7,047 nt of DNA. Origin: Firmicutes bacterium CAG:449. GTDB lineage: Bacteria > Bacillota_I > Bacilli_A > RFN20 > CAG-449. The position numbers and the translations under genes were made by a program. Below are positions 1 to 6,205 of the stretch, piece after piece (position 1 is the stretch's first letter; each line of letters opens with the position of its first letter). The notes under the pieces were generated by a model. That model was given only the letters and a program-made list of their open reading frames with translations. It made no database searches and was not told the DNA's origin. The stretch spans positions 26,435 through 33,481 of the forward strand of contig FR889456.1 in the NCBI GenBank assembly GCA_000432895.1, in the 5' to 3' direction.

Positions 1-976
1 TTAAACCTTCTAAAGTTCTATATATTTGTCCAGAAACATGTTTTACTCCACTTGTATAAATATTAATTTCATCTTGATATGAATATAAATCAATTGTGCC
101 CAATTCAATAGTTTTATTATTTTCATTTATTTGAGAAATATAATCTTCTAAAATAAATTCTTTTTTATATTCAGCATAACCTTCTTTACTAGCGGACACA
201 ACAAAGGTTCCTTCAACACTAACATTATTAAATGTGAATCTTCCTTCTTGATTAGTTTGTACAACTTCTTCATTGATTTTTAATTGTACATTTTGTAAAG
301 AACCATCAATAATATTTTCTACTTTTCCAGTAAAAGAAAGATTCATTTTTCCTTCACTTGGAATAAGCATAATATCTTTATTTACTAATCCGTCTTTAAT
401 AAGACTTGTCATATCAATAGTTTGAGTTCTATAACCTATTTTTTCGACGATTAAGTCACCTTTTAAATTATTATCTTCTAAAGAAATTGCATATTTTCCA
501 TCTTTATCTGTATTTGTTGTTTTATCAAAATAAGTTAATTTTGCTCCATCTAATGGATTTCCATCTAAATCTTTTACTAGACCTGTAATAACGGTTCCTG
601 TTACAGTTAACTCAAAACTATCATGTAAATTTGAATTAGCAACACTTGTAGCAGTGATCTTGGTTTTACCAATATTTTTTACTTTTAATACTCCATTAGT
701 TACTATTGCTACTTCTTCATTAGATGAAGTCCAATTAACTTCTTGAGATAATGTTGAAGGAGAAATTTCAGCTTCTAAAATCTTATCTTCACTACCTAAA
801 GATAAACTTTCATATTTTATTAAAATTGTTAATTTCTCTTCGATTTTCTCTGCTGAACTTTCTGAACTAGAAGTATTTGGTGTCAATGTATTTGATGTTG
901 AACTTGTTTCTCCACTACAAGCGACAAGTCCACTTGCCAAGCTTAATAACGCTACTGATATTAAAAATTTTTTCAT
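1..976 (-). CDS. Multi-domain surface lipoprotein, partial (runs off the left edge)
   Basis: This reading frame is open for 325 codons from an ATG at 976 to the window edge, so the C-terminus is missing. Residues 1-20 form a lipoprotein signal peptide (MKKFLISVALL then SGLVAC) with the predicted lipidated cysteine at position 20, followed by a Ser/Thr-rich linker to about residue 46. Residues about 48-126 look like a Big2 bacterial Ig-like domain, with the typical NWTSSNEEVA and GVLKVKNIGKTKITAT segments. Residues about 127-205 (TGLVKDLDGNPLDGAKLTYF, then NTDKDGKYAISL) and about 214-296 look like two carboxypeptidase-regulatory-like beta-sandwich domains. VSGQIYRTLEGL at the very edge looks like the start of a third. 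The start has a strong ribosome site (AGGGGAG) beginning directly after the upstream GH31 stop codon, so the two are almost certainly co-transcribed. No catalytic motif is visible. A binding, adhesive or scaffolding role at the membrane surface is inferred. An enzyme domain beyond the edge cannot be excluded. Confidence 0.85.
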   Translation of the reverse strand, partial: MKKFLISVALLSLASGLVACSGETSSTSNTLTPNTSSSESSAEKIEEKLTILIKYESLSLGSEDKILEAEISPSTLSQEVNWTSSNEEVAIVTNGVLKVKNIGKTKITATSVANSNLHDSFELTVTGTVITGLVKDLDGNPLDGAKLTYFDKTTNTDKDGKYAISLEDNNLKGDLIVEKIGYRTQTIDMTSLIKDGLVNKDIMLIPSEGKMNLSFTGKVENIIDGSLQNVQLKINEEVVQTNQEGRFTFNNVSVEGTFVVSASKEGYAEYKKEFILEDYISQINENNKTIELGTIDLYSYQDEINIYTSGVKHVSGQIYRTLEGL

Positions 977-981
977 GTTAT

Positions 982-992
982 TCTCCCCTTTA
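982..992 (-). promoter_or_regulatory. Ribosome binding site overlapping the GH31 stop region
   Basis: On the minus strand the junction reads TAA, AGGGGAGAATAAC, ATG. The purine-rich AGGGGAG begins right after the GH31 stop codon (and the final AA of the stop extends the match), leaving about six bases before the lipoprotein ATG at 976. The 13-base gap leaves no room for an independent promoter or terminator, which supports a bicistronic mRNA with possible translational coupling. It also fixes the start of the lipoprotein gene. Confidence 0.8.
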
Positions 993-3677
993 TGATAAAT
1001 AAATTTTTATTTCATTATTATTTAAAACTGATGAGTTAAAATCAATTGTGACTATATCTTCAGTTAAACTTCCTCCAGAAAAAGCAAATGGAGAAGCATA
1101 TTTATTTTTTTGATTATATTTTACACTGATGATGTTACCATTAAGTGTAACTTTTTTAATTGAATTCATACCTTCTAATAAATGGTATCTAAGACTATAA
1201 TTTTTATTTTCAGATTCTTCAGAATTAGTAAATGTTCCTTGGCCTTTTTTTAAATTTATAACTATAGCATTTTCATTTTTATCATAACGATATGAATAAT
1301 TTGAGATTCTATTTTGACCATATTTATATGCAGTTGTTTGATGATCATCTTCATAAATGAATCCTTCATCAGAAGCATTTTTACTTGGATAAATATCATA
1401 AGATATATTATTCCAATCAATAGAAGCAGTATTTAAAGCATTTTCTACTAATGGAGTCATTGAGCCTAATCTAACAAATAATGGTGTAGATTTTAAATCA
1501 CATTCAAAACTATAAGAATTTTTACCAGTATAAATTTCACCATTAAAGACATTTAACCAATCTCCTTCAGGTAAATATACTTCTTTTGTATATATATTTT
1601 GATTGTTTTTATATAAAAGTGATATTAAGGCATTTCCAGCATCTTCATAATATTCAATTTTAAAAGTATGTGTTGTACCTTTTTTAAGTTCTATAACATC
1701 ATAAGTAACTGAATCATTTGGTATAAATTTATCGCATTTTAATTCTCCATCAACATAAACTCTTACTCCATCATCAGCTTTTACTGCTAAAACTGTGTCT
1801 TGTTCAGGAGTTAAACTTCCTTCAAATGAAGCGGAGAAATTATCTGCATTTACTTTAGATGATGGTTTTCCTGTTCCCCAGTTAAAATTAATTGATTTAA
1901 CTTTTTCTTCATGTACAGGTGTACCACTTAATGTTTTATTATTGTAATATTTTACAGAGATATCACTATTAAACCAATTTGTTGGCATTACATTATAAAT
2001 GTCATCACTCATTGGTGCAAATAAGATATTGTTTCCAATTAAATATTCATCATTTCTTTGAGCTAATTCATCATTTGGATAATTAAATTCTAACGATCTA
2101 ATTAAAGGCATCCCTGTTTGGTAATTTTCATAAGCTAAAGAATAATATAAAGCCATTAAGCGATAACGAAGATTAATATAATCTCTAGAAATATTTAATG
2201 CATCTTCACCATATAACCATGGTTGTCTGTATCTTTGATTATATTTTGATGAGTGAGGTCTAAAGATTGGTGATAATGCTCCATATTGGATCCAACGAGT
2301 ATATAATTCATTGCTAGGGTTACCATTATGACCACCTAAATCACTACTCATATATGGAGTAGCATCAATTCCTGACTTAATAATATCAGAAATTTCTTGT
2401 TGTAAAGAACTGCTATCAGCATTAATATCACCTGTCCATTGAATAGAATATCTATGAGAAGCTGAATTTTTTATTCCATTATATTTACCATGATATATAT
2501 TATCAGCGTTTGCCATAATAACAGGTCTACGATATATTTGACTGTTATTTGCTTGATTTTGATAATGTTGTTTAGTGATATCGTGAAATAAATACATTCC
2601 CCAAGTTTCATGGTTAATTGCAGATGGAGTTGGTGATTTAAGAGCGGTTGTCCAGTTTCTATCATACCACCAAGTATCTAATCCCATTTCTAATAAATTA
2701 GTCAAATTTTCTTTTCTATAATCAATTTCAGAAACATCTAACACTGAGCCAGTACCACTAACAGGTTCAGGATGATCATTAAACATTACTTCAATATTTT
2801 GATTATGTACTTTTTCTAAAAAACCAGCCATATCAGGAAATAAAGTAGTATTAACATCATATCCAATACCGGTTGATGATGATTGTCTCCAATCTGTATC
2901 AATAACTAAATTATCTAAAGGAAGATTATATTTTTTATAGTTATCTATTTCATCTTGAGCAGTTTTTTCTGAATATGCATAATATTTTGAATCCCATGAA
3001 CCTAAATTAGCAAGTCTTACCATTTCTGTTTTACCAGTTAAATTTACATAAGCTTGTCTTAACAATTTAGCATTTTTTAATGGTAATAAAACATATAAAT
3101 CTTTTGCATCATTTTGAATTTTATATCCACTGGTTATATCATATTTTGAATCTGTATTATTATAATATGAATCAGTTGAATAACCATCTTCAGGAATCAC
3201 AATTCTTGGTTTATCCACTAAAGGAAATGCATCTGGAGTATTACTTGGAGAAGGTAAACTACCAGTATTATTCATAAATGATCCATTATAAATTATTGAA
3301 TCATTCTTTTTAATTATTATACCATTAAAATTTTCACATTCATAAGGAACAATTATTGTAATGTCATTAAATGTTATTATGTGATTATCCCCTTCTTTAT
3401 AATCATTATAAATAACACCTTCATAAGCATCTCTTTGCGGAATAAAAAAAGTATTATCATCTAAAAATGTATTATCTTTTTTTTCTTCAAAACGAATGGT
3501 TTGTTCATCTAATAATTGAATTCTCAAATTACCAACAACAATATTTCCAATTGATTTTTGATGGTGATTATTTTCACTATCAGAAGAATTAGATGAAGGA
3601 TTATTTGAAGCGCCGCCACATCCGCTTAAAATAAAAGTAGAAATGAGCGCTAAATAAATTAATTTGGTTTTTTGCAT
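990..3677 (-). CDS. GH31 glycoside hydrolase lipoprotein with an inserted PA14 domain
   Basis: Predicted surface-anchored, retaining alpha-glycosidase of family GH31, 895 residues. Residues 1-20 are a lipoprotein signal peptide (lipobox ILSGC, Cys20), followed by an Asn/Ser-rich linker. About 45-205 is the N-terminal beta-sandwich (galactose-mutarotase-like in this family). About 215-540 is the catalytic barrel, with DTDW (260-263), MFNDHPEP (298-305), the nucleophile region WWYDRNW with Asp339, the acid/base region QWTGD with Asp417, SSDLGGH (444-450), ELYTRWIQYG and FRPHS (472-476). The proximal C-terminal beta-region (about 541-565 and 694-740, including EVYLPEGDW) is split by a PA14 domain at about 566-691 (DNFSASFEGSLTPEQ, ADDGVRVYVDG, IEYYEDAGNA). 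The distal domain (741-895) carries the usual YEDD motif. Catalytic residues are intact, so the enzyme should be active, but WYDRNW differs from the WxDMNE of classical alpha-glucosidases and alpha-xylosidases and the substrate is unknown. The ATG at 3677 has a strong ribosome site (TAGGAGGT). Control by the adjacent LacI-type repressor is likely. Confidence 0.93.
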   Translation of the reverse strand: MQKTKLIYLALISTFILSGCGGASNNPSSNSSDSENNHHQKSIGNIVVGNLRIQLLDEQTIRFEEKKDNTFLDDNTFFIPQRDAYEGVIYNDYKEGDNHIITFNDITIIVPYECENFNGIIIKKNDSIIYNGSFMNNTGSLPSPSNTPDAFPLVDKPRIVIPEDGYSTDSYYNNTDSKYDITSGYKIQNDAKDLYVLLPLKNAKLLRQAYVNLTGKTEMVRLANLGSWDSKYYAYSEKTAQDEIDNYKKYNLPLDNLVIDTDWRQSSSTGIGYDVNTTLFPDMAGFLEKVHNQNIEVMFNDHPEPVSGTGSVLDVSEIDYRKENLTNLLEMGLDTWWYDRNWTTALKSPTPSAINHETWGMYLFHDITKQHYQNQANNSQIYRRPVIMANADNIYHGKYNGIKNSASHRYSIQWTGDINADSSSLQQEISDIIKSGIDATPYMSSDLGGHNGNPSNELYTRWIQYGALSPIFRPHSSKYNQRYRQPWLYGEDALNISRDYINLRYRLMALYYSLAYENYQTGMPLIRSLEFNYPNDELAQRNDEYLIGNNILFAPMSDDIYNVMPTNWFNSDISVKYYNNKTLSGTPVHEEKVKSINFNWGTGKPSSKVNADNFSASFEGSLTPEQDTVLAVKADDGVRVYVDGELKCDKFIPNDSVTYDVIELKKGTTHTFKIEYYEDAGNALISLLYKNNQNIYTKEVYLPEGDWLNVFNGEIYTGKNSYSFECDLKSTPLFVRLGSMTPLVENALNTASIDWNNISYDIYPSKNASDEGFIYEDDHQTTAYKYGQNRISNYSYRYDKNENAIVINLKKGQGTFTNSEESENKNYSLRYHLLEGMNSIKKVTLNGNIISVKYNQKNKYASPFAFSGGSLTEDIVTIDFNSSVLNNNEIKIYLS

Positions 3678-3681
3678 GCCT

Positions 3682-3690
3682 TACCTCCTA
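3682..3690 (-). promoter_or_regulatory. Strong Shine-Dalgarno of the GH31 gene
   Basis: The minus strand reads TAGGAGGTAAGGC before the ATG at 3677, an essentially ideal AGGAGGT ribosome site at a normal distance of about six bases. It confirms the chosen start, which is also the residue that gives a complete lipoprotein signal peptide. Confidence 0.85.
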
Positions 3691-3704
3691 ATGTGTACAA
3701 CTTC

Positions 3705-3733
3705 ATTATATTTACATTACCGGTAATGTACAA
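3705..3733 (-). promoter_or_regulatory. Sigma-A-like promoter of the GH31-lipoprotein operon
   Basis: On the minus strand there is an exact TATAAT at 3710-3705 and TTGTAC at 3733-3728, separated by 17 bases. The -35 is weak beyond its TTG. Transcription would start near 3698, giving a short leader of about 20 bases that contains the strong ribosome site. Almost the entire -35/-10 spacer is a perfect palindrome, so repressor binding would block RNA polymerase directly. Confidence 0.72.
3713..3730. promoter_or_regulatory. Perfect 18-bp palindrome, probable operator of the LacI-family repressor
   Basis: TACATTACCGGTAATGTA is identical to its reverse complement over 18 bases, with CpG at the centre (3721-3722). 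A palindrome of about this size centred on CpG is the known form of LacI-family operators. It sits between the -35 and -10 of the promoter for the GH31 gene and only 15 bases beyond the end of a LacI-family gene. The arrangement is seen directly in the sequence. That this protein binds this site is inference. Without a T-run beside it, a terminator role is unlikely. Confidence 0.8.
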
Positions 3734-3744
3734 TACCTAATTTT

Positions 3745-4689
3745 TTATTTTTTTAGAGTAACTTCAAACTTTTTACTTTTAATTTCACAATTTTCTTCGA
3801 AACTTTTTTTGATTTCTTTTGCTAAATATAAACTCATTTTATTTAAATCACTTGTAACACTACTGATTTTTTTATTAGATGAACTATAATAACTTATTCC
3901 ATCAAATCCATATACTTTACATTTATATTTATTTTCTTTTAAATAATCTTTTAAATTAATACCTAAAGCATCACAATAAGAAAAAACAAAATCATGATTA
4001 TTTTTTATAATACATTCAAATTTTTCATTACTTCCATATCCTACAATATAAACTGGGCATTCAATATTGTGTTTTTTTAATTCAGTTAAAAAGCCTTTTT
4101 TTCGACGTTTAAATGTCTCAACATCATCTTGCCAAGCAATCATACAAGGATTATTATATTTTTTTGATAAAATATATTCTTCTGCGACTAATTTTCCACC
4201 CATATAATCATCGGTATAAATTGAAATTGTATTTTCATATTTAGATAATAAACCATATAAAACAATAGGAATATTTTTATCTTTTAAAAATTCATATGTT
4301 TCTTGACTATAATCTTGAAATGATACAATTGCACATACTTGATAATTTAATAACGATTTTAAAATTTCAAAATCTAAATACCCTGAATTAGTTAAAATAG
4401 TAATTGGTACAAAACCAAATCGACTTAAATCTTTAATAATTCGATCGATATTAATTGAATAATATGGATTAATTAAATCACTTGTAACAATACCTACTAA
4501 TCTAGAATAATTCTCACGAAAAAAAATTGACAATGTATTAGGAATATATCCCATTTCTTTGGCTTTATTTTTAATTTTCATTTTCATTTCTTGACTAATA
4601 TCATCGCAATCTCTTAATGCTCTAGATACAGTATTTTTGCTAACATTTAATTCTTTAGCAATATCAAGCAAAACAACCCTTTTTCTCAT
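3745..4689 (-). CDS. LacI-family transcriptional repressor
   Basis: Sugar-responsive DNA-binding regulator of 314 residues, slightly short for a family usually near 330-340. Residues 5-50 form the LacI-type helix-turn-helix (LLDIAKELNVSKNTVSRAL, then AKEMGYIPN). Residues about 51-62 are the hinge helix. From residue 64 onward is the periplasmic-binding-protein-like effector domain (LVGIVTSDLINPYYSIN; near the C-terminus VYGFDGISYY then ISSVTSDLNKM). Aligned by eye with E. coli LacI, the hinge residue equivalent to the minor-groove-inserting Leu56 is Phe57. The gene lies directly upstream of the GH31 operon, and an 18-bp CpG-centred palindrome in that operon's promoter is its probable operator. 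No Shine-Dalgarno precedes the ATG at 4689, but a promoter-like pair places the transcript start at that ATG, so the mRNA may be leaderless. The start is supported by the typical short N-terminus before the helix-turn-helix. The effector sugar cannot be read from the sequence. Confidence 0.93.
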   Translation of the reverse strand: MRKRVVLLDIAKELNVSKNTVSRALRDCDDISQEMKMKIKNKAKEMGYIPNTLSIFFRENYSRLVGIVTSDLINPYYSINIDRIIKDLSRFGFVPITILTNSGYLDFEILKSLLNYQVCAIVSFQDYSQETYEFLKDKNIPIVLYGLLSKYENTISIYTDDYMGGKLVAEEYILSKKYNNPCMIAWQDDVETFKRRKKGFLTELKKHNIECPVYIVGYGSNEKFECIIKNNHDFVFSYCDALGINLKDYLKENKYKCKVYGFDGISYYSSSNKKISSVTSDLNKMSLYLAKEIKKSFEENCEIKSKKFEVTLKK

Positions 4690-4695
4690 ATATTT

Positions 4696-4725
4696 ATTGT
4701 AATGAAAAAGAAGTTATTTTTGCAA
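4696..4725 (-). promoter_or_regulatory. Probable promoter of the repressor gene, giving a leaderless start
   Basis: On the minus strand TTGCAA (4725-4720) and TACAAT (4701-4696) are 18 bases apart. Six bases (AAATAT) separate TACAAT from the ATG, so the expected +1 is the A of the start codon at 4689. This agrees with the absence of any ribosome site upstream. The -35 overlaps the loop and arm of the terminator hairpin of the preceding gene. The pair is good but not perfect (4/6 and 5/6 by eye), and A+T-rich DNA produces such matches by chance. Confidence 0.55.
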
Positions 4726-4734
4726 CTTCTTTTT
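4705..4734 (-). terminator. Rho-independent terminator (A/T-rich, symmetric)
   Basis: AAAAAGAAGTT (4705-4715) and AACTTCTTTTT (4724-4734) form a perfect 11-bp stem with an 8-base loop. The 3' arm read on the minus strand ends in five T, so it should end transcription of the DUF3137-like gene, whose stop codon is only about nine bases before it. The structure is nearly symmetric and could also stop transcripts on the plus strand. The stem has few G-C pairs, so some read-through is possible. Confidence 0.65.
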
Positions 4735-4743
4735 ATTCTATTA

Positions 4744-5658
4744 TTAATCAATAAATAGTTCATCAAACATTTTAATAACATCAAACATTAATTGATGCAT
4801 TTCTTTAATTGAATCAATTTTTTCATTAAATCGATTATTTGAAATAGGATAGATGATTGAATCAGTCAAATTTAAAACATAATTTGGAATAAAAATATAT
4901 AAATTATCATTATCAAACACTAAATTAATTTTATCTAAAAAATATTTTTTATCTAAAAAATATTTTTCTAATACAATAATTTTTTTTGCGTACTCATTAT
5001 TTTCAAAAATATATGTTTTACTTTGATAAGTTGAAAAAATATGATATTGATTTAAAAATGATTTCTTGGACATTCCATATTGAATAACATCTTTATTATC
5101 ATATTTTTCAAAATTACACTTATTATAAGGACTTATTTGTAAAAAACCTGGTTTTTCTTGATCATAATGAATGGATAAAATTGTTCCATTACTTTTCTTT
5201 TTATGATAAATATATCTAACTTTACTGATATCTAAAGAAAACTTATTTGATGCATCAGAATACGAAGATAAAAAATGAATATAATTTAAATTAAAAGCTC
5301 TATTTAAAAAACTATTTATTTGACGAAAATTTTTGGCTTTATGTTCTAATAAATAAATTTCGATTAATTTACATTCTGAATATATACAATCTAAATAAAA
5401 TCGATTAAATCTTTTATTTGAATAGATTGTATAAAATACACTTAATGATAAATAACTAACAATAAATAAAACTTCTATAATAAAATATAAAATATATTTT
5501 TTGTTGAATGAAAGATGCTCAACATCATAATACAAACAAAAAATTTTATATAATCCATAACATATAATCGGTAAAAAAGTATATAACAAAATAAGTTTTG
5601 TTATAATCGAAGCTTTTAGTCTTTTTAATTGTCCAATTCTAATTCCATATTCTTCCAT
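4744..5658 (-). CDS. Two-pass membrane protein resembling the DUF3137 group
   Basis: Protein of 304 residues with two hydrophobic segments near the N-terminus (about 19-43 and 54-79), separated by a short loop, and then about 220 soluble, probably cytoplasmic residues. The C-terminal part (YHIFSTYQSKTYIF at 205-218, then INLVFDNDNLYIFIPNY at 244-260, and a final helix around 280-302) follows the pattern I associate with DUF3137 proteins, a widespread membrane family of unknown function. This match is from memory and moderate. An exact 18-bp tandem duplication repeats KYFLDK at 232-237 and 238-243. The gene follows the small membrane-protein gene by eight bases, so they form one operon ending at the hairpin after its double stop TAA TAA. 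There is no clear Shine-Dalgarno before the ATG at 5658. An in-frame TGA five codons upstream rules out a longer start, so translation may depend on coupling to the upstream gene. Confidence 0.8.
   Translation of the reverse strand: MEEYGIRIGQLKRLKASIITKLILLYTFLPIICYGLYKIFCLYYDVEHLSFNKKYILYFIIEVLFIVSYLSLSVFYTIYSNKRFNRFYLDCIYSECKLIEIYLLEHKAKNFRQINSFLNRAFNLNYIHFLSSYSDASNKFSLDISKVRYIYHKKKSNGTILSIHYDQEKPGFLQISPYNKCNFEKYDNKDVIQYGMSKKSFLNQYHIFSTYQSKTYIFENNEYAKKIIVLEKYFLDKKYFLDKINLVFDNDNLYIFIPNYVLNLTDSIIYPISNNRFNEKIDSIKEMHQLMFDVIKMFDELFID
4929..4967. repeat. 18-bp tandem duplication inside the DUF3137-like gene
   Basis: TATCTAAAAAATATTTTT occurs twice head to tail (4932-4949 and 4950-4967), and three more matching bases extend the periodicity to 4929. 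The duplication keeps the frame and doubles the six-residue KYFLDK. Exact identity at the DNA level suggests a recent slippage event or a site of length variation between strains. Confidence 0.9.
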
Positions 5659-5666
5659 ATTATAAA

Positions 5667-6104
5667 TTAATCATAATATCTACTTTTTTCAATTTTTGAT
5701 TTATTTTTCTTTTTAAATAGTAATAAGGATAATAAAAATAAAATTGCATGAAATCCAATAACAAAAATAGTATTGTATAAGAAATTTCTTATAGGTTCAA
5801 CAGAAGTAAACAAAGCACATATTGAACAAATCAAATCAACAAACAACAAATATACTTGTGCAAATAAATAATCAAAACTAACCACAAATATACTTAGACC
5901 TTCTTTTACACCATCATAAAATGTTATTTTGTCAATTAGATTAAAATCTATTACAAGTAGTAATAAGCTACAAATAAAACAATACATTGAAAAAACAGCA
6001 ATTATTTTATATTTTCTACCTAATAAAATTAAAAAAGTTGCAAAAATAAAAATAAGTACAAAAAGGATTAAAAATTTAACTAAAGACATTAATACTAAGT
6101 CCAT
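5667..6104 (-). CDS. Small multi-spanning membrane protein of unknown function
   Basis: I do not recognise this 145-residue protein. It is almost entirely hydrophobic, with segments at about 8-29, 33-53, 69-99 and 107-130, and a charged tail rich in lysine (KKKNKSKIEKSR). The third segment is about 31 residues long and could be one tilted helix or a short hairpin, so there are four or five membrane passes. The positive-inside rule does not settle the topology: both the 30-34 loop (RKYK) and the tail are basic. No catalytic or transporter motif is visible. The ATG at 6104 has a good ribosome site (AAAGGAG) and a well-spaced promoter upstream. The DUF3137-like gene begins eight bases after its stop, so the two probably form one transcript and may act together at the membrane. 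Confidence 0.75.
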   Translation of the reverse strand: MDLVLMSLVKFLILFVLIFIFATFLILLGRKYKIIAVFSMYCFICSLLLLVIDFNLIDKITFYDGVKEGLSIFVVSFDYLFAQVYLLFVDLICSICALFTSVEPIRNFLYNTIFVIGFHAILFLLSLLLFKKKNKSKIEKSRYYD

Positions 6105-6108
6105 ATAA

Positions 6109-6117
6109 CTCCTTTAA
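6109..6117 (-). promoter_or_regulatory. Shine-Dalgarno of the 145-residue membrane protein gene
   Basis: The minus strand reads TTTAAAGGAGTTATAT before the ATG at 6104, giving a clear AAAGGAG at a normal distance. It contrasts with the next two genes downstream, which have no visible ribosome site. Confidence 0.75.
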
Positions 6118-6138
6118 ATAATTAAACAAATTAATTAT
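6118..6138. repeat. 8-bp A/T-only inverted repeat in the leader of the membrane-protein gene
   Basis: ATAATTAA (6118-6125) and TTAATTAT (6131-6138) are perfect inverted copies with a 5-base gap. On the minus strand this hairpin would sit immediately before the ribosome site. Having no G-C pair, it is thermodynamically weak and could be chance in such A+T-rich DNA. Confidence 0.3.
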
Positions 6139-6146
6139 ATATATAG

Positions 6147-6175
6147 ATAATACAATAAAATTTATATATTTTCAA
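6147..6175 (-). promoter_or_regulatory. Sigma-A-like promoter of the two-gene membrane operon
   Basis: On the minus strand TTGAAA (6175-6170) and TATTAT (6152-6147) are separated by exactly 17 bases, one mismatch each from consensus. The start would be near 6140, leaving a leader of about 35 bases with a good ribosome site. It lies in the 101-base gap between the unknown gene and the membrane-protein gene, the only larger gap in the right half, and marks the beginning of a separate transcript. Confidence 0.65.
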
Positions 6176-6205
6176 TTTAATGATTTTGTATTAAATTAGT
6201 TTAAC

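Noticed and set aside
2471..2665. 64-codon open frame on the minus strand inside the GH31 gene
   Set aside because: Out-of-frame shadow over the conserved catalytic region; no ribosome site and no recognisable protein character.
2868..2873. A second ACCGGT core within the GH31 coding region, as a possible downstream operator for looping
   Set aside because: Its flanks match the promoter palindrome poorly (ATACCGGTTG) and the sequence is explained by coding.
3080..3277. 65-codon open frame on the plus strand opposite the GH31 gene
   Set aside because: Antisense shadow with low-complexity content and no ribosome site or promoter of its own.
3713..3730. Promoter palindrome as a terminator of the repressor gene
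   Set aside because: No T-run follows on the minus strand, and its position inside a promoter is better explained by an operator.
5659..5664. TATAAT directly before the ATG of the DUF3137-like gene
   Set aside because: The start point would fall inside the coding region, and TATAAT is frequent by chance in such A+T-rich DNA.
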